Shown in pieces: positions 29,060 through 37,765 of a DNA stretch of 64,000 nucleotides. This DNA is from an uncultured Clostridia bacterium (GTDB lineage Bacteria; Bacillota; Clostridia; TANB77; CAG-508). The stretch is taken from the NCBI GenBank assembly GCA_934167175.1, contig CAKPKF010000006.1, positions 1 to 64,000 of the forward strand. Reading direction: 5' to 3'. The position numbers and the translations under genes are program-made. A model generated the notes under the pieces. That model ran no database searches and had not been told where the DNA came from. It worked only from the letters and a program-made list of their open reading frames with translations. The number at the start of each line of letters is the position of its first letter. Within the stretch, counting starts at the first letter, position 1.

Positions 29060-29669
29060 ATTAATAAAAGTATTAAAAGCAACTGTTATAAATATAATAG
29101 TTGCTTTTATAATAGCTATAATAATATTAGAAAGTGTTCAATTAGTTTTAGGTGACAAAATTGATATGGCAATATCACTTGCTAATAATATATCTATAGG
29201 AGAAAGTGAAAATAGTAAAAAAGAAACTAATTTTAATAAAACTGAAAATAAATTAGAAAATTATCCATCATATGGTTCTAAGTATGCAACAATAAGCATA
29301 GAAGCAATAAATGTTGAATTACCAGTGTATTTCGGAGATACATTAGAAATATTGAAAAAAGGTGTAGGTCATTCAAGTGGAAGTTATTTTCCAGGGGAAT
29401 CTGGTTCTATAATATATATGGGACACAATTCTAAAGATAGATTTAGAAAATTTTCTATGTTGCAAAAGGGTGATTTGATAAAAGTAACTACTAATTATGG
29501 CGAATTTAATTATAGAATATATGATATGAAAATAATAAAAGAAACAGATTTAGAAGAATTACCAATTCAAAAAGAAAAAGAAATTCTAATGATTTATACG
29601 TGTTATCCATTTAATAATATAGGGTATACAGATCAAAGATATGTTGTTTATGCAAATTTAGAAAAATAG
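29049..29669 (+). CDS. Sortase (class D-like transpeptidase)
   Basis: This 206-residue membrane-anchored sortase has an N-terminal helix at about 12-35 and a catalytic barrel from about 75. The triad is complete: His126 in YMGHNS, Cys185 in MIYTCYPF and Arg197 in TDQRYVVYA. The TCYPF context resembles class D enzymes. It cleaves sorting signals between Thr and Gly and attaches the protein to the cell wall. Overlap with the LAYTG protein gene indicates translational coupling. Confidence 0.88.
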   Translation: MQIRLIKVLKATVINIIVAFIIAIIILESVQLVLGDKIDMAISLANNISIGESENSKKETNFNKTENKLENYPSYGSKYATISIEAINVELPVYFGDTLEILKKGVGHSSGSYFPGESGSIIYMGHNSKDRFRKFSMLQKGDLIKVTTNYGEFNYRIYDMKIIKETDLEELPIQKEKEILMIYTCYPFNNIGYTDQRYVVYANLEK

Positions 29670-29683
29670 AAGGAGTTATATAA

Positions 29684-30517
29684 ATGAAAAAAATTGTATC
29701 ATATATTATATGTATTATATTAGTAGCCATAATACTAGTGGCAACTGCAATTCATATTGCATCCAATACAGTATTAAATAAAAATTATGTTTTAGAAAAA
29801 CTAGATAATAACAATTATTATGAAAAAACATATGATAATATAAAATCAAGTTTTTCACAATATATTTTACAATCTGGATTAGATGAAAATGTTATAGAGA
29901 ATTTATATACAAAAGAGCAAATAAAAGAAGATGTAGATATAGTTATATCTAATATATATTCTGATGAAAATCAAAAAGTAGATACCAATAAAATAAAAAA
30001 CAATATGGAATCTAATATAAATAAATATTTAGAAGATAATAATATAAAATTAAATGCTACACAAAAAAAATCCATAGACAAATTTATTGAAACTATTGAA
30101 AGAACTTATGAAGAAGAAATTTCATATTCTGCGTATTTAAATAAAATAGGAAATAAAGTATACAAAATAAATAAAATAATTGAGAAAATGCAACCAGTTA
30201 TATATGGAAGCATAATTGCATTATTTTTAATATTGATACTTATTAATGTAAAAGAAATTTCATTTGGAATTAATTATGCAGGAGTAACAATATTATCTAG
30301 TGGAATAGCAAATATACTAATAAAAATGTACATAAATTCAAAAATAAATATTAATAAAATAATGATAATAAATGAAGATATATCCAAGATTGTTATAAAT
30401 ATATTAAATGAAATAGTGAACTACATTCAAAATTATGGTTTAGTTATGGTTGCAATAGGTCTAGCAATTGTAATATTAGCAAGTTTTATTAGAAATAGTA
30501 AAACAGAAGAAATGTAA
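29684..30517 (+). CDS. Membrane protein of unknown function next to the sortase
   Basis: This 277-residue protein has an N-terminal membrane helix (7-27), an extracytoplasmic helical region of about 160 residues rich in Asn/Lys/Glu, and three further membrane helices (about 187-205, 210-232 and 255-272). I recognise no family motif. It lies 14 bases after the sortase stop with AAGGAG before the ATG, so it belongs to the same operon. It may assist surface protein export or anchoring (inference from position only). Confidence 0.7.
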   Translation: MKKIVSYIICIILVAIILVATAIHIASNTVLNKNYVLEKLDNNNYYEKTYDNIKSSFSQYILQSGLDENVIENLYTKEQIKEDVDIVISNIYSDENQKVDTNKIKNNMESNINKYLEDNNIKLNATQKKSIDKFIETIERTYEEEISYSAYLNKIGNKVYKINKIIEKMQPVIYGSIIALFLILILINVKEISFGINYAGVTILSSGIANILIKMYINSKININKIMIINEDISKIVINILNEIVNYIQNYGLVMVAIGLAIVILASFIRNSKTEEM

Positions 30518-30545
30518 TTAAAGTAAAGAAAAAAGATAAAAACTA

Positions 30546-30575
30546 TTGCAAAAATTGTCGTATTATATATATAAT
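30546..30575 (+). promoter_or_regulatory. Possible promoter of the cps regulator operon
   Basis: TTGCAA and TATAAT are separated by 18 bases, about 100 bases ahead of cpsC. Confidence 0.5.
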
Positions 30576-30675
30576 ATAAAATATTGTATTTACACAAAGA
30601 CGCAATTTTATATGCGCTGAAAAGAAATATAAAAGTTACTGATGCAAATTTTACTCGAAAGAAACAGGGGGAGAA

Positions 30676-31401
30676 ATGGAAGAATTAGATTTAAAAGAAT
30701 TATTAAATATCTTTTGGACGAAAAGGGGAGCAATATTAATAATAATAATGATTTTCGCTGGGATTGGTGTAGTATATTCATATTGTGTGGTGACACCAAA
30801 ATATAAATCATCTACGACATTAGTATTAGCAAAAGCAGAACCAAATGGGACAGAGACAAATAATAATGCAGTGTCCACAGAATCTATTACTCAAACGGAA
30901 ATTACATTAAATCAAAAATTAATATCTACATATAGTGAAGTAGTAAAAAGCAAAAATGTATTAAGGCAAGTAATTAATAACTTAAATTTAAAAAATTTAG
31001 AAGAAGATGAACTGAAAAAAAATGTAACGGTAAGTTCTGTTAAAGATACTGAGCTTATAGAGATTACTGTTACAAATAATGATGCAGAATATGCACATAA
31101 AATTGCAAATGAAGTAGCGAAAGTATTTACGCAAAAAGTAGCAGAGGTATATAATATAAATAATGTTCATGTGTTAGATGAAGCAGAAGTTGCTAGTTTA
31201 CCATGCAATATAAATCATATGAAAGACATAGTTATATTTGTATTTATAGGTGTTGTAATTGCTTCTATGTATGTACTGATTTCAAATATGTTAGACAATA
31301 CAATAAAAACAGTGGAAGATATTGAGGAAAAAATTAAATTACCAGTATTAGCTGTTATGCCTGTATATGATTTTAATAGTAAAGGTGGTAAGAAAAAATG
31401 A
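30676..31401 (+). CDS. cpsC: Polysaccharide co-polymerase, Wzz/CpsC-type chain-length regulator
   Basis: This 241-residue protein has two membrane helices (about 19-40 and 181-200) flanking an extracellular domain. It shows the Wzz signature LDLKELLNIFWTKRGAILII and the YKSSTTLVLAK strand. The C-terminal cytosolic tail activates the partner kinase in Gram-positive systems. GGGGGAG precedes the ATG. The gene overlaps cpsD by four bases. Confidence 0.88.
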   Translation: MEELDLKELLNIFWTKRGAILIIIMIFAGIGVVYSYCVVTPKYKSSTTLVLAKAEPNGTETNNNAVSTESITQTEITLNQKLISTYSEVVKSKNVLRQVINNLNLKNLEEDELKKNVTVSSVKDTELIEITVTNNDAEYAHKIANEVAKVFTQKVAEVYNINNVHVLDEAEVASLPCNINHMKDIVIFVFIGVVIASMYVLISNMLDNTIKTVEDIEEKIKLPVLAVMPVYDFNSKGGKKK

Positions 31402-32381
31402 GAAGAGAATTAGTAACATATAAAACTCCGAAAGCGTCTGTTTCTGAAACATTTAGAACACTAAGAACAAACATACAATTTATGAGCACGAATAAAGGTT
31501 TAAAAACTTTACTAGTAACAAGTACTATGCCAGGAGAAGGAAAAAGTTGGGTTTCTGCTAACTTAGCAGTAGCTTTTGCACAAGCAGGAAAAAGAGTTGT
31601 TTTAGTTGACAGTGATATGAGAAAAGGTAGACAATATTCTATATTTGGAACATTGTCAAGACCAGGACTTTCAAATTATTTATCTGGCATGGATTCAGAG
31701 GGAAGAGATAGTGCAAATTCAATTACAAATTATATACAAGAAACAGAGGTAGAAAATTTATTTTTGATACCAGCAGGAAGTGTACCTCCAAATCCATCAG
31801 AATTACTAGTTTCAAATCAAATGATTAATATGCTAAATCAATTAAAGCAATTATGTGATTTAGTAATATTGGACGGTACTCCAACTCAGCTTGTAACAGA
31901 CTCAGTAATACTATCTAGATTAGTGGATGCAACACTAATAGTAACTTCATACAAAGAAACAAAAATTGAAAACTTAGACAATGCAAAAAAAAGCATAGAA
32001 AATGTAGGTGGCAATATTGTTGGAGTAGTATTAAACAAATTTCCAATATCATTGAAAAAATATGACAATTTATATTATGGAAAAAGCAGTAGCACAAGAG
32101 GCAGAAGGGGCAATAAAAATAGAAAAAAAAGAGATAGTGATATAGAGAGAATGTTTAAAGACAAAAAAAATGCAAACAACGTAAATACTAGAAATATAGA
32201 TGAAAAGTTAAAATTTCAAAATTCAAATAAACTAAAAGAAAGCATAAATGTAAAAGATGATGAAAAAGTAAGTCAAAATGAAAATAAACTAGACAGCAAA
32301 ACTGAGAGCATAATAAATCAAATAAATAAGTATTTGGATGATGAAAAGAATAAATTACAATCAAAAGGAGATACTAAATGA
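31398..32381 (+). CDS. cpsD: Capsule-type tyrosine autokinase, CpsD/YwqD-like
   Basis: This BY-kinase has 327 residues. Walker A is TSTMPGEGKSWVSANLA, Walker A' is VVLVDSDMRKG, and Walker B is LVILDGTPTQ (a slight change from the usual DTPP). A short Tyr-containing stretch (YDNLYYG) near residue 220 may be autophosphorylated. After it comes an unusual tail of about 100 residues that is strongly basic at first (RGRRGNKNRKKR) and then Asn/Lys/Asp-rich. It forms the classic CpsBCD switch with its neighbours. Confidence 0.88.
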   Translation: MRRELVTYKTPKASVSETFRTLRTNIQFMSTNKGLKTLLVTSTMPGEGKSWVSANLAVAFAQAGKRVVLVDSDMRKGRQYSIFGTLSRPGLSNYLSGMDSEGRDSANSITNYIQETEVENLFLIPAGSVPPNPSELLVSNQMINMLNQLKQLCDLVILDGTPTQLVTDSVILSRLVDATLIVTSYKETKIENLDNAKKSIENVGGNIVGVVLNKFPISLKKYDNLYYGKSSSTRGRRGNKNRKKRDSDIERMFKDKKNANNVNTRNIDEKLKFQNSNKLKESINVKDDEKVSQNENKLDSKTESIINQINKYLDDEKNKLQSKGDTK

Positions 32382-33151
32382 TAGACTTACATTCACATAT
32401 AATACCTAAAATAGATGATGGTTCTGGAAGCATAGAAGAAACATTTAATATATTAAAAGAGGCAGTAAACAATGGCTTTACTGATATAATTTCTACGTCA
32501 CATTACATAGAAAACTATTATGAAGCAGATGTAGAAGAAAGAAAAGCATGGATTACTGCACTTCAAATGAATTTAAATGAAAAAAAAATACCAATTAATT
32601 TGCATATTGGAACAGAAGCATATGCAAGTTTAGAATTAAAACAATTTGTAAAAGACAAAAAAGTGGCAACATTAAGTAATAGTAGATACTTATTATTTGA
32701 ACTGCCAATGAATAGTAAACCAAAATATCTAGAAGAAGTAATATATGATATTATAGATTTAAAATTAATACCTATAATAGCACATCCAGAAAGATATGCA
32801 TATGTGCAACAAAATCCCAATATGCTTATAGAATTAATAAACAAAGGAGTAATGTTTCAATCTAATTTTGGAAGTATTATTGGTTTATATGGGAAAAATG
32901 CCAAAAACACAGTAGAAAAGTTATTAAAAAGTGATATGATACACTTTTTAGGAACGGATACGCATAAACAAAACACTATATATCCAATGATAAATGAAAT
33001 ATTGATTAAATTAGAAAAAACGATAGGAAAAGATAAAATAAAACAACTTACAGAGACTAATCCAAGATTAGTTTTGGAAAACAAAAGAATAGAAATGGAA
33101 GAACCAAAAGAAATAAAAAAAAGTTTTTTTGATAAAATTAGAATTAGATAA
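32378..33151 (+). CDS. cpsB: Tyrosine-protein phosphatase, CpsB/YwqE-type (PHP domain)
   Basis: This 257-residue metal-dependent phosphatase removes phosphate from the CpsD tyrosines. PHP motifs are in order: DLHSHIIPKIDDGS, TSHYIENYY, IGTEAY, IAHPERYAYVQQ and FLGTDTHKQN. It overlaps cpsD by four bases. No capsule glycosyltransferase cluster follows; glmM is next. Confidence 0.92.
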   Translation: MIDLHSHIIPKIDDGSGSIEETFNILKEAVNNGFTDIISTSHYIENYYEADVEERKAWITALQMNLNEKKIPINLHIGTEAYASLELKQFVKDKKVATLSNSRYLLFELPMNSKPKYLEEVIYDIIDLKLIPIIAHPERYAYVQQNPNMLIELINKGVMFQSNFGSIIGLYGKNAKNTVEKLLKSDMIHFLGTDTHKQNTIYPMINEILIKLEKTIGKDKIKQLTETNPRLVLENKRIEMEEPKEIKKSFFDKIRIR

Positions 33152-33170
33152 CAAAATAGGAGGATTTTAT

Positions 33171-34535
33171 ATGAGAAAATATTTTGGAACAGATGGAATA
33201 AGAAGAATTGCGAATACAGAACTTTCACCAGAACTTGTATATAAAGTTGCCAAAGCAGGTGCATATGTACTTTCTAAACATACGGATCATGCACCAAACA
33301 TATTGATAGGAAGAGATCCAAGAATATCTGGAACTTTAATAGAAAGTGCTATGGTAGCGGGATTTTTAAGTTATGGGGCAAATGTTAAAGTATTAGGAGT
33401 AATGCCAACACCAGCAGTTGCATACTTAACAAGAAAATTAAATGCAGATGCAAGTGTTGTTATATCAGCATCTCATAATACATATGAATTTAATGGAGTT
33501 AAATATTTCAGTAATAAAGGAATGAAAATTTCAGATGAAATAGAAGAAGAAATAGAAGATGTTATGGAATCAGGAAAACTAGATGAACTAACAGCTGTGA
33601 ATGATAAAATAGGTGTTTCAGAAAATAGAGAAGACTTAATAAATGAATATGTGTATTTCTTTAGAAAAAATTTTGATGAAAAAATAGAAAAATATAATAG
33701 AAAGGATTTTGTTGTAGGAATTGACACAGCTAATGGTGCAACATATAAAGTTGCTGAAAAAGTTTTTAGTGCATTAGGTATAAAATATAAGATAATAAAC
33801 AATAATCCAGATGGAATAAATATAAACAGAGATTGTGGTTCAACACATATCGAAGGATTAAAAAAATTAGTACTAGAAGAAAAATTAAGTTTAGGTATTG
33901 CTTATGATGGTGATGGAGATAGATGTCTAGCTATAGATGAAAAAGGTAACCTAATGGATGGAGATATAATTTTAGCAATATTATCTAGACAATTAAAAAG
34001 ACAAGAGAAACTAAATAATAATACACTTGTTGCAACAGTTATGAGTAATTTGGGATTAAATAAATTTGCTGAAAAAGAAGGAATGACTTTTAAACAAACC
34101 AAGGTTGGAGATAGATATGTACTAGAAGAAATGTTGAAAAATAATTATAACCTAGGCGGAGAACAATCAGGTCATGTAATATTATTAGATTATAATCCAA
34201 CAGGTGATGGAATATTGACATCATTGATGCTTATACAAGTGCTATTGGAAAATAATTTAAGAGCGTCAGAAGCAGCTTCAATAGTAAATATATATCCACA
34301 GGTATTAATAAATGCTAAAGTGGCATCAGAAAAAAAATATGATTATGACAAAAATGAAATAATAAAAAAAGAAATAGAAAAATTAGAAAAAGAATTTGCT
34401 GATAATGGTAGAGTTTTAATAAGAGCATCAGGAACAGAGCCGTTAGTCAGAGTGATGATAGAAGGAGAAGATAAAGAGTACATTACATCTAAAGCTAAAG
34501 CTTTGGTAGATTGTATAGAAAAAAACTTAAGATAA
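33171..34535 (+). CDS. glmM: Phosphoglucosamine mutase
   Basis: This 454-residue enzyme converts GlcN-6-P to GlcN-1-P on the way to UDP-GlcNAc. It has the N-terminal FGTDGIRRIANTELSPEL, the active phosphoserine loop VVISASHNTYEFNGVKYF, the metal site DGDGDRC and the C-terminal phosphate-binding RASGTEPLVRVMIEG. The ATG at 33171 follows TAGGAGG. An in-frame start at 33129 overlaps cpsB and would add unrelated residues. Confidence 0.98.
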   Translation: MRKYFGTDGIRRIANTELSPELVYKVAKAGAYVLSKHTDHAPNILIGRDPRISGTLIESAMVAGFLSYGANVKVLGVMPTPAVAYLTRKLNADASVVISASHNTYEFNGVKYFSNKGMKISDEIEEEIEDVMESGKLDELTAVNDKIGVSENREDLINEYVYFFRKNFDEKIEKYNRKDFVVGIDTANGATYKVAEKVFSALGIKYKIINNNPDGININRDCGSTHIEGLKKLVLEEKLSLGIAYDGDGDRCLAIDEKGNLMDGDIILAILSRQLKRQEKLNNNTLVATVMSNLGLNKFAEKEGMTFKQTKVGDRYVLEEMLKNNYNLGGEQSGHVILLDYNPTGDGILTSLMLIQVLLENNLRASEAASIVNIYPQVLINAKVASEKKYDYDKNEIIKKEIEKLEKEFADNGRVLIRASGTEPLVRVMIEGEDKEYITSKAKALVDCIEKNLR

Positions 34536-34548
34536 AGGAGTGATGAGA

Positions 34549-34887
34549 GTGGTTTTTATAGACCTTACAAACCCAATTTTGTTAATAACTTTTTTAGCAG
34601 TTGTTACATTATTTATAGTTGTAGGAAGAAGAACAAGAACGAGCATTCTTCCAGCAATTGGAGGGATATTTTCATTGACATCATTAGTTGTTCATGCAAT
34701 GCAATTATTGACTTTAAGTGCATTTAATTCATATTTAATAAAACCTATAGCTATTTCTATGATTATTGATTTAGGACTAATTGCAATTTCATTTTTAGCA
34801 TATCTATGGGTAGATAGTATTGAAGCAAAATTAAAAAAAACTAAGAGTTATGGAGATTCTTTAGATTGGCTTTGGAAAAAGGTATAG
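34549..34887 (+). CDS. Small membrane protein of unknown function
   Basis: This protein of about 112 residues has three hydrophobic helices (about 8-23, 33-55 and 65-87) and a charged C-terminus (SIEAKLKKTKSYGDSLDWLWKKV). The GTG at 34549 is chosen because AAAGGAG lies eight bases upstream; ATG at 34543 would be too close. I recognise no family. It sits 13 bases after glmM and ends at a terminator. Confidence 0.6.
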   Translation: MVFIDLTNPILLITFLAVVTLFIVVGRRTRTSILPAIGGIFSLTSLVVHAMQLLTLSAFNSYLIKPIAISMIIDLGLIAISFLAYLWVDSIEAKLKKTKSYGDSLDWLWKKV

Positions 34888-34890
34888 ATT

Positions 34891-34927
34891 AAAAATGCGC
34901 ATCATAAATTATATGATACGCATTTTT
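34891..34927 (+). terminator. Intrinsic terminator of the cps-glmM operon
   Basis: AAAAATGCG and CGCATTTTT, extended by ATCAT/ATGAT with single bulges, form a strong hairpin ending in T. Confidence 0.85.
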
Positions 34928-34954
34928 GTGAGAAAATAAAAAGGAGAAATTAAA

Positions 34955-35626
34955 ATGGGGAAATTATTTGTAATAGATGGAACAGATGCAAGTGGAAAAC
35001 AAACACAATTAAATAAACTAAAAGAAAGATTTGACAATGAAAAAATAGAATACAAAACAGTGAGCTTTCCAAATTATGATAGTCCATCATCAAGTTTAGT
35101 AAAAATGTATTTATCAGGTGAATTTGGACAAGATGCTAAAATGGTTAGTCCATATATTGCATCTACATTTTATGCTGCAGATAGATATGCTACATATAAA
35201 AAAGAATTAGAGGAATATTATAATAATGGAGGAATAATATTAGCAGATAGATATACTACAGCTAATATGGTTCATCAATCCGGAAAAATAAAAGATAAAA
35301 AGGAAAGAGAAAAGTTTCTTGATTGGTTGTGGGATTTTGAATTTAATTTATATAAAATACCAATACCTACAAAAACATTCTTTTTAAATATGCCTCCAAA
35401 ATATGCTTTTGAATTAATGGCAGATAGAGAAAATAAATTTACACACGAATCTAAAAAAGACATACATGAAAAAGATAAAAATCATATAATAGACAGTTAT
35501 AATGCGGCATGCGAACTAGTTGATAAATATGGTTGGCATGAGATAAAATGCATAGCAAATGATAAAATAAGAAAAATAGAAGATATCCATGAAGAAATTT
35601 ATGCTACAATAAAAGAGTTAATATAA
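34955..35626 (+). CDS. tmk: Thymidylate kinase
   Basis: This 223-residue P-loop kinase phosphorylates dTMP to dTDP. The N-terminal P-loop is IDGTDASGKQTQ. The nucleotide-site motif is LADRYTTANMVHQSGK, and the family Tyr/Arg block is YAADRYATYKKE. The Lys-rich LID region (KDKKEREKFLDWLWDFEF) is longer than in the E. coli type and resembles the clostridial variant. AAAGGAG precedes the ATG. Confidence 0.88.
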   Translation: MGKLFVIDGTDASGKQTQLNKLKERFDNEKIEYKTVSFPNYDSPSSSLVKMYLSGEFGQDAKMVSPYIASTFYAADRYATYKKELEEYYNNGGIILADRYTTANMVHQSGKIKDKKEREKFLDWLWDFEFNLYKIPIPTKTFFLNMPPKYAFELMADRENKFTHESKKDIHEKDKNHIIDSYNAACELVDKYGWHEIKCIANDKIRKIEDIHEEIYATIKELI

Positions 35627-35629
35627 TTA

Positions 35630-35658
35630 TTGAAAAGTGAATAATAAAATGGTAGAAT
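35630..35658 (+). promoter_or_regulatory. Promoter of the prs-glycosyltransferase unit
   Basis: TTGAAA and TAGAAT are separated by 17 bases, about 65 bases before the PRPP synthetase ATG. Confidence 0.55.
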
Positions 35659-35722
35659 AAATGGGTATTTAAAGTTGGAATGCTAAAATCAATAATAAAT
35701 TTTATTTATAAAAGGAGAAAGT

Positions 35723-36697
35723 ATGGATAATATTAAGATATTTGCGTGCAGTAAATATGCAGAACCATTTGCAGAAGAAATTTGTGAATGCTTAGATATA
35801 GAGTTGGGAAAAATTAACTCAATGAAATTTAAGAATGATAATAATTTTGTTCAAATTTTAGAAACTGTAAGAGAAAAAGATGTATATTTAATTCAATCAA
35901 ATGTACCACCAGTTAATGAAAGAATAATGGAATTATTAATAACTATAGATGCAGTAAAAAGGGCATCAGCAAAAAAAATAAATGTTGTATTACCATATTA
36001 TATGTATTCAAGATCAGATAAAAAAGATCAACCACGCGTTCCAATAACTGCAAAATTAATAGCAAAATTAATTGAAGCAGCAGGTGCAACAAGAGTTATA
36101 ACGTGTGACTTGCATAATCCAGCAATTGAGGGATATTTTGAAAAAATAAATTGCGATAGACTATCAGCAGAAAGATTACTAGAAAAATATTTCCTAGATA
36201 AAAAAATGGAAAATATGGTAATTGTTGCAACAGATGCAGGAAGTTCAAAAAAGGCATATAAATACTCAGAATTTTTTAATTGTCCAATAGCAATGTTAGA
36301 TAAAAGAAGGACTGGAAATGATGATAAAGCTATAGCAACTACAATTATTGGAGATGTAAAAGGAAAAAATGCTATAATATTTGATGACGAAATAGATACA
36401 GCAGGCTCAATGTTAGAAACAGTAAAAATATTGGAAAAATATGGAGCAAAAAAAATATATGCAGGTTGTACACATGGAGTACTTTCTGATAAAGCAATAG
36501 AAAAAATAGAAAAATCACCAATAGAGGAATTAGTAATAACTAACACGATTCCTCTTACAAAAGAAAAACAAATACGAAAAATTAAAGTCGTATCAATTGC
36601 ACCACTATTTGCAGAGACAATAAGAAGATTAAATAGAAAATTGCCGTTAGGCGAAATATTAAGTGGAAATATAGGAATGGGGGAAAAAAATGGATAA
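35723..36697 (+). CDS. prs: Ribose-phosphate pyrophosphokinase (PRPP synthetase)
   Basis: This 324-residue enzyme makes PRPP from ribose-5-phosphate and ATP. Family features are YYMYSRSDKKDQPRVPITAKL (ATP and catalytic flexible loop), CDLHNPAIEGYF, ATDAGSSKKA and the PRPP-binding loop IIFDDEIDTAGSM. The N-terminus reads IFACSKYAEPFAEEI, where most Prs have a SGxxNxxLA form, so this belongs to a divergent Prs branch. It overlaps the next gene by eight bases. Confidence 0.93.
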   Translation: MDNIKIFACSKYAEPFAEEICECLDIELGKINSMKFKNDNNFVQILETVREKDVYLIQSNVPPVNERIMELLITIDAVKRASAKKINVVLPYYMYSRSDKKDQPRVPITAKLIAKLIEAAGATRVITCDLHNPAIEGYFEKINCDRLSAERLLEKYFLDKKMENMVIVATDAGSSKKAYKYSEFFNCPIAMLDKRRTGNDDKAIATTIIGDVKGKNAIIFDDEIDTAGSMLETVKILEKYGAKKIYAGCTHGVLSDKAIEKIEKSPIEELVITNTIPLTKEKQIRKIKVVSIAPLFAETIRRLNRKLPLGEILSGNIGMGEKNG

Positions 36698-37637
36698 AAT
36701 AGCAGTTTTAATTCCGTGTTATAATGAAAGCAAAACAATAAAAAAAGTAGTAGAGGATTTTAGAAAAGAATTACCAGAAGCAACAATTTATGTATATGAT
36801 AATAACTCAAAAGATGGAACAGATAAAATTGCCAAAGAGGCAGGAGCTATCGTTAGATATGAAAGAAAGCAAGGAAAAGGTAATGTAATTAGAAGTATGT
36901 TTCGTGACATTGATGCAGAATGTTATATCATGACAGATGGCGATGATACATACCCAGCAGAATACGCAAGAAAAATGTGTGAATGTGTTTTAAATAGAGA
37001 TGTTGATATGGTTGTAGGTGACCGATTGTCTTCAACATACTTTACTGAAAATAAAAGACCATTCCATAATTTGGGAAACGTATTAGTAAGAAGATTAATC
37101 AACATGATTTATAAAAGTGATATTCGTGATGTAATGACAGGGTATAGAGCATTTAGTTATAGATTTGTAAAAACATTCCCAGTATTATCAAAAGGTTTTG
37201 AAATAGAAACTGAGATGACAATTCATACACTAGATAAAAATATGGGGATAGAGAATGTTATTATAGAATACAGAGATAGACCAGAAGGTAGCGAATCAAA
37301 ATTAAATACATATTCTGATGGAATGAAAGTAATAAAAACAATAGTAGGTCTTTATAAAAATTATAAACCATTATCATTTTTTATGTTAGTAACATTAATC
37401 TTATTTTTAATTGGATTAGGATTTTTAACTCCTGTTCTAATAGATTATATAAATACAGGTCTAGTACCTAAAATGCCATCTTTTGTTGCCAGTGTATTTT
37501 TCTTTATATGTGGCATACAGTCATTTTTCGGTGGTTTAATTTTAGAGACATTAGTAAAAATAAATAAGCAAGATTTTGAGATAAAATTAAATGAATATGC
37601 GGACAAGTTTAATAAATTAAAAAAAGAGCAAAATTAA
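36690..37637 (+). CDS. Family 2 glycosyltransferase with C-terminal membrane helices
   Basis: This 315-residue protein has a GT-A domain at the N-terminus: VLIPCYNESKTIKKVV, DNNSKDGTD, the metal-binding DGDDTYPAEY and DVMTGYRAFS. It ends in two membrane helices (about 230-250 and 267-290). The layout is that of dolichol-/polyprenyl-phosphate hexose transferases that charge a lipid carrier for export. The exact sugar is unknown. It overlaps prs by eight bases. Confidence 0.85.
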   Translation: MDKIAVLIPCYNESKTIKKVVEDFRKELPEATIYVYDNNSKDGTDKIAKEAGAIVRYERKQGKGNVIRSMFRDIDAECYIMTDGDDTYPAEYARKMCECVLNRDVDMVVGDRLSSTYFTENKRPFHNLGNVLVRRLINMIYKSDIRDVMTGYRAFSYRFVKTFPVLSKGFEIETEMTIHTLDKNMGIENVIIEYRDRPEGSESKLNTYSDGMKVIKTIVGLYKNYKPLSFFMLVTLILFLIGLGFLTPVLIDYINTGLVPKMPSFVASVFFFICGIQSFFGGLILETLVKINKQDFEIKLNEYADKFNKLKKEQN

Positions 37638-37690
37638 AATAGAGAACAGTGATAAGTTTGACGATTAAGGCTTGTTTAAATGTTAAACGC

Positions 37691-37719
37691 TTGAAAAATG
37701 CAGAAATTCACGGTATAAT
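37691..37719 (+). promoter_or_regulatory. Promoter of gltX
   Basis: TTGAAA and TATAAT are separated by 17 bases. The predicted start site is about 37726, which also rules out an upstream in-frame gltX start at 37649. Confidence 0.75.
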
Positions 37720-37765
37720 ATATAAAGTTGTAAGTTATAAAAATAAAGAAAGGTTTGATAAAAAA

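Noticed and set aside
31398..33151. Alternative code with TGA as sense codon
   Set aside because: TGA ends several intact genes here, for example cpsC, cpsD and the PilM-PilN gene, with correctly placed downstream starts.
37649..37765. Longer N-terminus for gltX starting at 37649
   Set aside because: A strong promoter (37691-37719) lies inside this stretch and homologues start near 37766.
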